24,517 nt of DNA from JBBIJR01 sp037445875 (lineage in GTDB: Bacteria > CLD3 > SB21). A program made the translations under genes and the position numbers. Where the stretch lies: assembly GCA_037445875.1 (NCBI GenBank), contig JBBIJR010000054.1, forward strand, positions 1 through 24,517. The letters run 5' to 3'. Under the pieces are notes generated by a model, which worked only from the letters and a program-made list of their open reading frames with translations, was not told the DNA's origin and did no database searches. Of the stretch, positions 16,068 to 24,379 are shown in pieces. The stretch's first letter is position 1; each line of letters starts with the position of its first letter.

Positions 16068-17806
16068 GATTGGTGTGGATCGCACTGGTGGGCACAGCGT
16101 TAGCCGTTGGGATCGCGGCCCAGGAGAAACCTCAGTCCGCCACAACGGTTCGGCTCCTTGACGATGCCGTCGCGGATGGGAGGCTGACGCCATCCGAGGC
16201 GGTGATCTACAAGCACCAATTTCTAAGCGGCGGAACGCTTCCGGCATACCTTCAGGGTAATCAGGCTGTCAAATGCGGGCTGCCCCTGATGGCCGACGTG
16301 GAACACTACGCCCATGAGCATCCTGAAGCCGGGCTCGTCTTGTTTCCGCGCGCCCTGCAGTCGACGTACCAGCATGTCTTCAGTACGTCTCGCGGTCTCC
16401 GCGAATTCCGTATTCACTACAGTACCATCGGTGAGGATTCCGTTCCCTCGACGGACGCCAACGGAAACAGCATTCCCGACTGGGTCGAACAAACGGGAGT
16501 CTACCTGGAACAAGCGTATCGTCTTCAGGTCGATACATTGGGTTATCTTGAACCCGCCCGATTCGACGCCGGTGGAGGCTTTATGGACATATACGTGGCG
16601 GACTACAACTATTACGGAGGCACATCCTGGCCGTTGGGTTCCCCGCCCGAGGATTCCTGCTACATTGAAATCGACAACGACTTCGCCGAAGGCATTTTTG
16701 CGACCCACGGCTACGACGCACTTCGTGTGACGTGCGCCCACGAGTTCTTTCACACCATTCAGATCACCTATGTCTGGCGAGGCGGCGACCCGTGGTATTA
16801 CGAACTGTCCTCAACATGGATGGAGGACGTCGCCCACGATGACGTCAACGATTACTACCAGTATATCCGGACCTTTTTCAATTCCCCAAGCCGCAGCCTC
16901 TTTGATACCGACGGTTATGAAGCGGCGCATTGGAATCTCCTCGTGGAGAAGAGAATCGGTCGCGATGCGATACTTCAGTCGTGGCAGAATATGGCCACAC
17001 AACTGGAGCTCATGGCCATCGATAATGCGATTCGCTCCTCCAGTGGATCGGACTATTCGTTGTCCTCGATCATGCAACAGTTTGCCCTGTGGAACTACTT
17101 CACGGGCCTGCGATCGGACAGTATAGAATTTTACCCGGAAGGGTCGGCCTTCCCCGCTGTCCGTCTCGCAATCAACAGGCCCCTGTCCGATACTTCTCTG
17201 GCTACATCGCTGGATCCCCTCAGTGCCCGCTATTACGGCTCATACGTTATTGACTCCACAAACCTGGACGTGAGTTTCAACTCGTCGTCTGGAGAAATCG
17301 GTACGTATGCCATCGAGTTCAATCGTGAGACCGGCAAGAGATTCTTTACCTATCGGCCCGCGACCTCCTCTTTTGTCGTGGACTTGCTGGCGCCGGGTGA
17401 CTCAGTCGTGATCGTTGTCATCAACAGCAGCACGAGCGCAAGCGCGTCGTACAGCCTTGCTCTTAACACCCTGGATTCCGCGGCCGCTGCTCCCATCGGC
17501 GACTTCGTCGTTTATCCGAATCCTTTCGACCTGACTCCGGAACCTCCGCAGGAGTTTGTTCCTCTTCGAGTGAAATTCAAGCTCCGTGACGCCACGGCCA
17601 TCGAGTTCGACGTCTTCTCGAGTTCCGGCAAGCATGTGCTGAAGAGACGTATTTCAAACGTGCAGGTGGGAAATTACAACGGAGGGACCGACTTCAGCTG
17701 GGATGGCCGAACGGCCTCCGGGGAACGCGTGGCGAGTGGAGTGTATATCTATCGTTTCAAGGGACGATCGTTTACCAGGACCGGGAAGATCGCCATCATC
17801 CGTTGA
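16064..17806 (+). CDS. Secreted MXAN_6640-like metalloprotease with C-terminal FlgD/type-IX-like domain
   Basis: 580 residues. The N-terminus MRLVWIALVGTALAVGIAAQ is a signal peptide, with cleavage likely near residue 19-20. A Ca-binding-like loop DANGNSIPDW (131-140) precedes the zinc motif H226-E227-F-F-H230, and ELSSTWMED supplies E247 (or E254) as the third ligand, a gluzincin-like arrangement typical of the MXAN_6640 putative metalloproteases. The last 90 residues begin VYPNPFD and contain DFSWDGRTASGERVASGVYIYRF, the Ig-like fold seen in FlgD_ig and type IX secretion sorting domains. It is therefore predicted to be exported, possibly surface-attached. Its ATG overlaps the der stop (ATGA), an odd partner. 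The substrate is unknown. The stop is three bases from the pyk stop. Confidence 0.85.
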   Translation: MRLVWIALVGTALAVGIAAQEKPQSATTVRLLDDAVADGRLTPSEAVIYKHQFLSGGTLPAYLQGNQAVKCGLPLMADVEHYAHEHPEAGLVLFPRALQSTYQHVFSTSRGLREFRIHYSTIGEDSVPSTDANGNSIPDWVEQTGVYLEQAYRLQVDTLGYLEPARFDAGGGFMDIYVADYNYYGGTSWPLGSPPEDSCYIEIDNDFAEGIFATHGYDALRVTCAHEFFHTIQITYVWRGGDPWYYELSSTWMEDVAHDDVNDYYQYIRTFFNSPSRSLFDTDGYEAAHWNLLVEKRIGRDAILQSWQNMATQLELMAIDNAIRSSSGSDYSLSSIMQQFALWNYFTGLRSDSIEFYPEGSAFPAVRLAINRPLSDTSLATSLDPLSARYYGSYVIDSTNLDVSFNSSSGEIGTYAIEFNRETGKRFFTYRPATSSFVVDLLAPGDSVVIVVINSSTSASASYSLALNTLDSAAAAPIGDFVVYPNPFDLTPEPPQEFVPLRVKFKLRDATAIEFDVFSSSGKHVLKRRISNVQVGNYNGGTDFSWDGRTASGERVASGVYIYRFKGRSFTRTGKIAIIR

Positions 17807-17809
17807 CGC

Positions 17810-19231
17810 TCAGATCGATTCGACGCGCACACTGTTCGTAGCACCGCGTGAACCAAACGGCAGACCGGCTGTTACAACAAACTTCTTGCCGGGTTGCAGA
17901 ATGCCCGCGCGAACCAGTTCTTTCTTGATGACCTCGACGCTCTCATCGATGTTACTTTGCAACACCGGCAGAAAGAGGCCCTGCACCCCCCATACAAGGC
18001 TCAACCGGCGTAATACCTCTTCCGAGTGCGTGATCGCCACAATGGGTTTTCGAGGCCGGTATTTCGCTACCATTTGGGCCATGGCACCGGTTAGTGTAAT
18101 AGATACGATTGCATCCAGATCGAGGGTCTCGGCCAGCGAACAGGCCGCAATCGCAACGCCTTCCTGGATGACATACGCCTCTTCGGGATCCCGGCGTCTT
18201 CGGAGGTAATCCGTCTCCATTTCCCTTTCGATGAGACGTACGATCTGTTTCATCACGGTAATGCTTTCGATCGGGTACTTGCCCGAGGCCGTTTCCGCGG
18301 ACAACATCACGGCATCCGTCCCGTCGATGATTGCATTGGCGACGTCCGATGCTTCGGCCCGCGTCGGGCGAGGATTGGAAACCATCGAATCCAGCATCTG
18401 GGTGGCCGTGATAACGGGCACCCCGGCTTTGTTGCACAACCGGATCAACCTCTTTTGAATGGGCGGCACTTCCTCGGTCTTCATTTCCACCCCGAGGTCG
18501 CCCCTGGCCACCATGATTCCATCGCTGATGGCAATGATCCGATCTATGCATCCCAGCGCTTGCGGTTTCTCTATCTTAGCGATCACGGGCGTCTGTTTCC
18601 CTCTACCGCGGATGACCTCCTTCACGGTCAGGACATCTTCGGGCTTTCTGACAAAGGACAGCGCCACGTAATCGACGCCGCTCTCGACGCCGAAGACCAG
18701 ATCGTCCATGTCCTTGTCTGTGAGCGACGGTGCACTGACTTCTACACCCGGCAGGTTGATCCCCTTGTTGTTCTTGATGCGCCCGCCGTTGACGACCTCA
18801 CAGACCACGTCCTTTTCCTGGACTTCCTTCACACGGAACGCGTACAGACCGTCATCAATCAACAACTCGTCTCCCGGCCGTACGTCCCTGGGCAACTCGG
18901 AATACGTGGTCGAGACGATGTGACCGTCGCCGTCGACGTCACGGGTTGTGATAACAAACCGGTCTCCCGTTTTCAGGTCGATGTACCCGTTGCGGAATGC
19001 CCCTATGCGGATCTTCGGCCCCTGCAGGTCCTGCAGCACGGCCACGTGCTTGCCGACAGCCTTGGAGGCTTCCCGGATGTGGCCCATCACCTCACGGTGG
19101 CCCTCGTGCGTCCCGTGCGAGAAGTTAAGGCGGGCCACATCCATACCCGCCTCGACCATGCGAACGATCGTCTCCCGGTCGTTCGACGAGGGCCCGATGG
19201 TGCAGATTATTTTCGCCCGAATGGAGTACAT
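17810..19231 (-). CDS. pyk: Pyruvate kinase
   Basis: 473 residues from ATG 19231. The enzyme transfers phosphate from phosphoenolpyruvate to ADP at the end of glycolysis. KIICTIGPSS (7-16) and ARLNFSHG (33-40) are the N-terminal catalytic blocks. The signature with AKIEKPQAL supplies the active-site lysine, followed by ISDGIMVARGDLGVE with the metal-binding glutamate/aspartate. The C-terminal regulatory domain is complete (CSLAETL through RPRKPIVAITHSE and VVTAGLPFG). The frame extends 14 codons further to 19273, but that segment overlaps the upstream lipoprotein; ATG 19231 is seven bases after its stop and begins the conserved MYSIRAKI. Overall length is standard for type II bacterial enzymes. 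Confidence 0.96.
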   Translation of the reverse strand: MYSIRAKIICTIGPSSNDRETIVRMVEAGMDVARLNFSHGTHEGHREVMGHIREASKAVGKHVAVLQDLQGPKIRIGAFRNGYIDLKTGDRFVITTRDVDGDGHIVSTTYSELPRDVRPGDELLIDDGLYAFRVKEVQEKDVVCEVVNGGRIKNNKGINLPGVEVSAPSLTDKDMDDLVFGVESGVDYVALSFVRKPEDVLTVKEVIRGRGKQTPVIAKIEKPQALGCIDRIIAISDGIMVARGDLGVEMKTEEVPPIQKRLIRLCNKAGVPVITATQMLDSMVSNPRPTRAEASDVANAIIDGTDAVMLSAETASGKYPIESITVMKQIVRLIEREMETDYLRRRRDPEEAYVIQEGVAIAACSLAETLDLDAIVSITLTGAMAQMVAKYRPRKPIVAITHSEEVLRRLSLVWGVQGLFLPVLQSNIDESVEVIKKELVRAGILQPGKKFVVTAGLPFGSRGATNSVRVESI

Positions 19232-19238
19232 CCTACGC

Positions 19239-19784
19239 TCATTTCTCCCTTTTGCTCGACGTACGCCCCGCAACCTGCGACAAGCTGTCCTGGCGGTTTT
19301 TCTCGAGTATGCGGTTCAGCATTTCTTCCTCGGATTCGCCCAGGTGTTCCAGGTTTATCCGGACGCTCGCTGCAAGTTCATGATCGGGATACTTTTTGAG
19401 AAACGATTCATACGCGTCCCTGGCTTTCTTCATGTCGTGGGCGACCGTCTCGTACGTAAAACCGATCTTGAACAGGCTTGTGGACGCCTCGGGCCGGTCC
19501 GGATACCGCTCAACGATCGCCGTCAGCAATTCGACCGCCTTGTGCGTGTCGTGCAGTTGGCCGCCGTAGATATCGGCCATCGTGGCCCGGCACCGGATAA
19601 CCGTCAACGTGTCGGAGGGGTGGCGCTCTTCCAGATCCCCGAGCAGTACCAACGCCTCTTCACTTTTTCCCGCCACAACAAGGCTGTCCACTTCCGAGAG
19701 CGTTTCCTCGATCGTCCGCGGTCTTGAGCACGACAGGCATACCGACGCTAAGAGAGCGAGACCTATCAGAACAGGCAGTCGCAT
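19239..19784 (-). CDS. TPR-containing putative lipoprotein
   Basis: 181 residues. The N-terminus MRLPVLIGLALLASVCLSC has a charged n-region, a hydrophobic core and a cysteine in a lipobox-like context (C-L-S-C), so lipid anchoring is likely but the box is not ideal. The rest is helical, with TPR-like repeats including EEALVLLGDLEERHPSDT, KAVELLTAIVERYPDRPEA and KARDAYESFLKKYPDHELA, the pattern of BamD/YbgF-type proteins. The C-terminus is charged and probably disordered. ATG 19784 is chosen because GGAGG stands five bases upstream; an ATG four codons earlier lacks this spacing. It leads into pyk after seven bases. A role in the cell envelope is inference; the partner is unknown. Confidence 0.75.
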   Translation of the reverse strand: MRLPVLIGLALLASVCLSCSRPRTIEETLSEVDSLVVAGKSEEALVLLGDLEERHPSDTLTVIRCRATMADIYGGQLHDTHKAVELLTAIVERYPDRPEASTSLFKIGFTYETVAHDMKKARDAYESFLKKYPDHELAASVRINLEHLGESEEEMLNRILEKNRQDSLSQVAGRTSSKREK

Positions 19785-19818
19785 GAATTCCTCCACATTA
19801 GTTGTCCGCTATGATGTT

Positions 19819-19833
19819 GCAAAACGATACCTT
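19819..19833 (-). promoter_or_regulatory. AAGGTA-N3-TTTTGC leader element, copy 3 (lipoprotein-pyk)
   Basis: The minus strand reads AAGGTATCGTTTTGC upstream of the lipoprotein ATG at 19784. The spacing between AAGGTA and the T run equals that of the dcd and VanW copies. It lies in the divergent gap if the STAS gene starts at 19874. Confidence 0.3.
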
Positions 19834-19873
19834 CAAGCGTATATTGACGTCCAGCATTCACTCCAGACGGATT

Positions 19874-20227
19874 ATGTCCCGACTCCATGCCAGGCCCGAT
19901 GTTTACCTCCATCGACCGATCCTCGTCCTCGAAGGAGAGTTCAACCAGTACGAAGCCGACGAGGACATTCAACTCTTGGTCCAGGCCTACAACGAACATT
20001 GCCTTGCCCGTGATTCACGGGATCTGCTGCTGGAATTTCGTACCTCGCGTATCGGCACCGTCGGCATCAACGTGCTGACGGAGTTGTATCAGGTGTGCAG
20101 GGAGCACGACGGAAAACTCGTTTTGATCGGTTTCCCGCCGAACGAGATGCGATATCTCGAGATAACCGGATTCAGCCGTTTCGTGCAACTACTCGACACA
20201 CGCGACAATATCGGAACCCTGTCCTGA
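19874..20227 (+). CDS. STAS-domain protein (anti-sigma-factor-antagonist-like)
   Basis: 117 residues from ATG 19874; in-frame starts at 19811 (ATG) and 19802 (TTG) would add 21-24 residues that fall in the divergent promoter region. The fold pattern matches STAS: strand RPILVLEGEF, helix, strand DLLLEF, then the helix that normally carries the phosphorylated D-S-S-G. Here that position reads IGTVGINVL (60-68), so the aspartate is glycine and the acceptor serine is Thr62. KLVLIGFPPNEMRYLEITGFSRFVQLLDT completes the domain. Such proteins bind kinases or regulators in partner-switching circuits. The next gene, a sigma-54 activator, begins 32 bases later, suggesting a functional pair. Phosphorylation at Thr62 is inference. 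Confidence 0.72.
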   Translation: MSRLHARPDVYLHRPILVLEGEFNQYEADEDIQLLVQAYNEHCLARDSRDLLLEFRTSRIGTVGINVLTELYQVCREHDGKLVLIGFPPNEMRYLEITGFSRFVQLLDTRDNIGTLS

Positions 20228-20259
20228 ACGGCGGCCAATTTAACCATTGTCCTACTAGC

Positions 20260-22389
20260 ATGCAAGAGCGATCACCTTCGGCCGGTGGCCGATTCGATGA
20301 CACGACGTCCGGTCCTTGGGAGGCGGCGCTTGCGGACCTTGTTCATGCTCTCGTCGGCGATGTTCCGTTAGGAATATACCTCGACAGTGCTGAATCGGGC
20401 ACTCGCCGGATATTTTCCAATTCCGAACTGTTTGGGACAGTGCCGCCGGCCGTTTCGCCGGCACCGGTTGTTCGTTTCTCGACTGAGCTCGGCTCCCGCA
20501 TCGAACTGCGCTTGTACCATGCAGGCCACAGGGATCCCGGAGTGCTGGGTATGCTCCTGGAACATGCGGCGGCCGACTACTTCGCCTCCCGGCGCCTGCA
20601 GCAATTCGAGTTCGATCTGACACTGTTGTTCGAACTCACCGAAGCCCTGGCGCGTGCTCCTTCGATGCGTCAGATCGGATCCGTTACCGCGGGCAAGATC
20701 AAAGTCCTGACTGGATGTCGCAGTGCCTATTTCTTCCGGGCGACTGCTCCTGGTACCTTCACGTGTACGGGCCACTGGCAGCACGGGGACCGCCTGGGCA
20801 TCCGGCTTCCGGATCTCCCACCGGGCGCTCTCCGATCGATTGAGGCGTTCACCTCGGCTGCCCTGGGTCACGTGCGGACATCGAGTGCGCCGCTATCGGA
20901 CGCCCAATTGTGTGTGCCCGTGGTGACCGAAGGCCCTGTCTCCTCGCCGCTGATGGCCTTCATCGTACTGGGTCCCCGCTGGTCGGGCCCCTTTGGAGGA
21001 CGTGAGCTTCATCTCCTGACAATGGTAGCGCGTCAAACGGCCCCCTTTGTCGACATCATGGACCGCTACGACCAGGTAGTCGAGCTTAAAGGTGCGTTCC
21101 AGACGGAGCTCTCCGGACCGCACCCCGCAAAGGGTCTGGTCGCGTCGAGCGATAACATGCGCAACGTCGTCGCGCTCGTCGAACGCCTGTCCGCGCAGGA
21201 AACAGCTTCAACGGTCCTCATCCGCGGGGAGACCGGAACCGGGAAGGAACTGATTGCGAGGCTCATTCACGCGGGCAGCCGCCGCGCTGCCGGACCGTTT
21301 ATCGCCGTCAATTGCGGCGCGCTGCCGAGAGAGTTGGTGGAAAGCGAGTTATTTGGCCATGAAAAAGGCGCCTTCACGGATGCCCGGACCACGAGGAAGG
21401 GCAAGTTCGAGTTGGCGGACGGAGGCACGTTGTTTCTCGATGAGATCGGAGACCTCCCCTTGGAGGCGCAAGTGAAACTCCTGCGCGTGCTCCAGGACAA
21501 ATCCTTCGAACGTTTAGGCGGATCGCGATCCCTTCACACCGACGTACGCGTAGTTGCCGCCACTCACGTCCATCTCGAAACGCTGATGGAGCAGAAGCGT
21601 TTTCGCGATGACCTGTACTATCGCCTCAACGTGTTCCCAATCCACTTGCCGCCTCTACGGGAACGCCGAGCCGACATCGAGCCGCTGATTGCTCACTTGA
21701 TAGCCAAGCATGCACGCAAACCGTCTGTCGATCTGAGATCGTGGCTCACTGCGGAGGCCCTGGAATTGATGCTCCGATATCCCTGGCCCGGCAATATCCG
21801 CGAATTGGAAAACCTGATCGAGCGGATGTTGATCCTCGGCAGGTTTCCCATCGAAGCGCATGCCCTTCCGCCGGAGTTCCACGGCCGGCCGCCGTCCGTC
21901 GCCACGAACAAGGAAGAAGTGACAAGCCTCGGAGAAGAGCTGAGAGTGCTGAAGGCTTCCGTCGCCGAGTTGCAGAACCGATTGTCCGGCGGTACCGATT
22001 CCTCTTCTGCGGGTCCGTTTACGAGCCGGGAGGAACAGCTACTTCGAACGCTGCGCTCCCAACATTTCCGATTCGACGAGGCGGCACGGGAACACGGACT
22101 CACTCCGGGCCGGATGCGGGAACTGTTCAAAGGTCTTTGCTTCAAGGTATACGTAAAATCGGAGTTTGACCTCGCCGGAACCGCTCGTCTGTTAGGCGGG
22201 GAAGCGGGATTAGGAACCAAAGTCGAGGCGAAAGTGCGGGAGTATCTGGACCACGTGAAAAAGACATTCGGCGGAAGGCGCAGCCGGGGAAAATCGTATC
22301 GCGTACACGCCAGCAAATTACCTCTCGAGTATCGAGGGTACCTGGACGAGATCCTCGCCCACTTTGACCGGAGTGATTCTAGAAATTGA
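20260..22389 (+). CDS. Sigma-54-dependent transcriptional activator with GAF-like sensor and atypical C-terminus
   Basis: 709 residues from ATG 20260. Residues about 1-110 are unassigned; about 115-265 resemble a GAF sensor domain. The AAA+ domain (about 293-535) has Walker A GETGTGKE (323-330), the sigma-54 contact loop GAFTDA (370-375), Walker B GGTLFLDEIG (388-397) and the WPGNIRELENLI block (509-520), so it should remodel sigma-54 RNA polymerase. No receiver domain is present. A leucine-rich linker (about 555-575) leads to a C-terminal region of about 120 residues with two helix-turn-helix-like segments (FRFDEAAREHGLTPGRMRELF and, after 636, FDLAGTARLLGG) instead of the single Fis helix-turn-helix usual here. 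The stop overlaps the convergent cupredoxin gene by 11 bases. The signal and target promoters are unknown. Confidence 0.88.
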   Translation: MQERSPSAGGRFDDTTSGPWEAALADLVHALVGDVPLGIYLDSAESGTRRIFSNSELFGTVPPAVSPAPVVRFSTELGSRIELRLYHAGHRDPGVLGMLLEHAAADYFASRRLQQFEFDLTLLFELTEALARAPSMRQIGSVTAGKIKVLTGCRSAYFFRATAPGTFTCTGHWQHGDRLGIRLPDLPPGALRSIEAFTSAALGHVRTSSAPLSDAQLCVPVVTEGPVSSPLMAFIVLGPRWSGPFGGRELHLLTMVARQTAPFVDIMDRYDQVVELKGAFQTELSGPHPAKGLVASSDNMRNVVALVERLSAQETASTVLIRGETGTGKELIARLIHAGSRRAAGPFIAVNCGALPRELVESELFGHEKGAFTDARTTRKGKFELADGGTLFLDEIGDLPLEAQVKLLRVLQDKSFERLGGSRSLHTDVRVVAATHVHLETLMEQKRFRDDLYYRLNVFPIHLPPLRERRADIEPLIAHLIAKHARKPSVDLRSWLTAEALELMLRYPWPGNIRELENLIERMLILGRFPIEAHALPPEFHGRPPSVATNKEEVTSLGEELRVLKASVAELQNRLSGGTDSSSAGPFTSREEQLLRTLRSQHFRFDEAAREHGLTPGRMRELFKGLCFKVYVKSEFDLAGTARLLGGEAGLGTKVEAKVREYLDHVKKTFGGRRSRGKSYRVHASKLPLEYRGYLDEILAHFDRSDSRN

Positions 22390-23110
22390 AATCGACGACG
22401 GTTTCCTGAGTACCCTGCACCGTGATCTTCTGCTGCTTCCTGCCGCCGTTTTCGTGCCACGCTACAAGGTCGTACGTCCCCGCCGGCAAACCCGCGATCC
22501 GGTAGCTCCCATCGGACTCCGTAGTGGCAAAATACGGATTCTGCAGGACCCACACAAAGCCGCTCATCTGGGAATGAATGTCGCAGAACACTCTGACCTC
22601 GCCATAACGGTCGAACTTGACGGACTTGCTGACCCCTTTGGCGTATCGACCCAGGTCGAACGACTTCACTGCAGAAAGAGAAAAAATGTTGTGGTAGATC
22701 TCATCCTCATTGGGAAAATCCACGGTCGTCCCGATCAGAACGGGCAGGACTCGCGGAACGATCGTCACGTTTTTCTGCCGCATGGCCGGACGGCTCTGGG
22801 GCAGCGGGTGCTTGCCGGGGGCGAACAACACGAATACCAGTGCCCTTTTGTCCACGCTCGGACCACTGCTCAGGCGAGAGGCGGTTTTGCCATAGAGACC
22901 TTTCGCGGGTCTGACGGTTGAACCGCCAGTCTTAGCCACAAACACGCGGCCTCGGACCGCCCCGTCCCCCGCCGGCGCCGGTCCGGCACCGCCGGGTGCG
23001 TATTCGACCAAACTCACCTCGGCCTTCCGCCCGAAGTACTTGCCATCGAAGCCGTCGAGCCAGCTCGCAACGATAACCGCGGCGGCGCCTAATCCTATAA
23101 GAACTTTCAT
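22379..23110 (-). CDS. Exported cupredoxin / carboxypeptidase-regulatory-like domain protein
   Basis: 243 residues. The N-terminus MKVLIGLGAAAVIVASW is a signal or anchor sequence. The central region (about 50-190) has a plastocyanin/azurin-like fold with type-1 copper ligands H140 in EIYHN and C176-x2-H179-x2-M182 in FCDIHSQM. The C-terminal 50 residues (TTESDGSYRIAGLPAGTYDLVAWHE) form a carboxypeptidase-regulatory-like beta sandwich that follows directly. Similar proteins are often annotated methylamine utilization protein, a label not justified by context here. GGGGAGG is five bases upstream of ATG 23110. It is the last gene after the barrel protein and cytochrome, consistent with electron transfer to or from the cytochrome, or copper handling. 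The exact partner is inference. Confidence 0.82.
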   Translation of the reverse strand: MKVLIGLGAAAVIVASWLDGFDGKYFGRKAEVSLVEYAPGGAGPAPAGDGAVRGRVFVAKTGGSTVRPAKGLYGKTASRLSSGPSVDKRALVFVLFAPGKHPLPQSRPAMRQKNVTIVPRVLPVLIGTTVDFPNEDEIYHNIFSLSAVKSFDLGRYAKGVSKSVKFDRYGEVRVFCDIHSQMSGFVWVLQNPYFATTESDGSYRIAGLPAGTYDLVAWHENGGRKQQKITVQGTQETVVDFNF

Positions 23111-23128
23111 GCTTGCCTCCCCATTCGA

Positions 23129-24361
23129 TTAGAACGGCACCGAAAGCTGTACGGCCATCGTTCGTTTTGTTTTGATACCGGAGTCGTCATCCAGATCCAT
23201 CCATTGCGCAACGAACTTAAGCGTCGCTTCGGCGGTCACACGGAAACCCACCCCGGCTTCGTATCGGCGTACGTTATAGTCCCACGTCTCCTTCGCACCC
23301 GTGTCCGGATTCCGGATCTTCCCAAACATCATCATGTCGTAGCGTCCTGCGACGTAGAAGCGCGGATGAACTTTGTATTTCGCATCGACATACCACGACC
23401 AGTTGTCGAGTTGGTCCTCCTCCACGGTCGCATCCCATTCAGAGCGGACGAACTCACTAAAAACGATCAGGTAGCGATAGCTGGCTTCGACGTCCGCCCC
23501 GTACGCGCGCTGCCTGAACTCTCCTTTTCCTTTTCCTGCCTCCAGTAAACGCTGGTCGTCCGCGCGCGACAGATAAGGATTGATCGCACCCGAGAAGCCG
23601 AAACGCAATCCTGCCGCCGGATTGATCCCGACGCGCCCAAGGAACTGTTTCCCGTCATTCGCACCGGCGGTCGGATTGGAGATCGAACCTTCGGTGACCG
23701 CCAACTGGTACTCGAAGAATGCGAGGCTGCCAAACATTTCCACGCCAAAATCCCATCGGGCGTCGTACACCGTCGGTGCGGCCCCTCTCAGAACCTCGAT
23801 GGGAAGGTCACCGCCGAAGTCCTGTCTCCGACGTTTCAGGATCAATTGCTCCCGGTTGTTCCACAGATTGTTCCAATCCAGCGACGTACGGTATTGCCGC
23901 ATCAGAGGCTGACCGATGAGGGGATTGACGTTCGAGAATTCCCGTTTCGCAAAGTTTCCGAAGAGGTTCGGAATCTTGCCGACCATCAGGTTCAGCTTCT
24001 CGTCAGGGAGATCAAAAAGCGTGACGAACGCTCCCTGCAGCCGAATGCGGTCCTCCGAAGCGTCATCGAAGAGTACCTCTACGTCGGCTCTCAGTTTTTC
24101 CCCGTGCGTGAATTGCACGTTGAGAAGCGTGCGGATGTTGTTGAAGTCGTTGTCCCCGAGCGTGTTGTTATTCAAGAAAGGCTTGCTGCCCTCGGCGTGC
24201 ACGACATCTACAATACCACCGACGCCGACCGCATTCTCGACCATCTCGGGTTCCTCCCCGGCTAGCTCCGTGGGGACTTCCTCCTCCTGGCTGAAGACGA
24301 CTGAAACCGGCAGCAGCCATCCCGCGATGGCAAAGACAAGTATGATAAGCGGGTTTTTCAT
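23129..24361 (-). CDS. Outer-membrane beta-barrel (porin-like) protein
   Basis: 410 residues. The signal peptide MKNPLIILVFAIAGWLLPVS continues VVFSQ, with cleavage near residue 24-25, followed by an acidic segment (EEEVPTELAGEEPE). The body has alternating hydrophobic/polar strands rich in aromatic residues, such as LNLMVGKIPNLFGNF, RFYVAGRYDMMMFG and RRYEAGVGFRV, with charged turns. It ends in AVQLSVPF, the terminal phenylalanine required by BAM-dependent barrels. No family name is certain; it resembles phosphate-selective/OprO-like or general porins. AAGGAGA stands just before ATG 24361. It lies between a cytochrome and a cupredoxin gene, 18 bases from each, so it probably serves the same outer-membrane redox or metal function. 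Confidence 0.8.
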   Translation of the reverse strand: MKNPLIILVFAIAGWLLPVSVVFSQEEEVPTELAGEEPEMVENAVGVGGIVDVVHAEGSKPFLNNNTLGDNDFNNIRTLLNVQFTHGEKLRADVEVLFDDASEDRIRLQGAFVTLFDLPDEKLNLMVGKIPNLFGNFAKREFSNVNPLIGQPLMRQYRTSLDWNNLWNNREQLILKRRRQDFGGDLPIEVLRGAAPTVYDARWDFGVEMFGSLAFFEYQLAVTEGSISNPTAGANDGKQFLGRVGINPAAGLRFGFSGAINPYLSRADDQRLLEAGKGKGEFRQRAYGADVEASYRYLIVFSEFVRSEWDATVEEDQLDNWSWYVDAKYKVHPRFYVAGRYDMMMFGKIRNPDTGAKETWDYNVRRYEAGVGFRVTAEATLKFVAQWMDLDDDSGIKTKRTMAVQLSVPF

Positions 24362-24379
24362 CGGTTTCTCCTTGTGGAG

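Noticed and set aside
14676..16247. Long minus-strand open frame (523 codons) antisense to der
   Set aside because: It mirrors der codons; der has complete GTPase motifs on the plus strand, and the antisense translation shows no recognisable domain.
18455..19399. Plus-strand frame of 314 codons opposite pyk and the lipoprotein
   Set aside because: Antisense shadow of pyruvate kinase, whose catalytic signatures are unambiguous.
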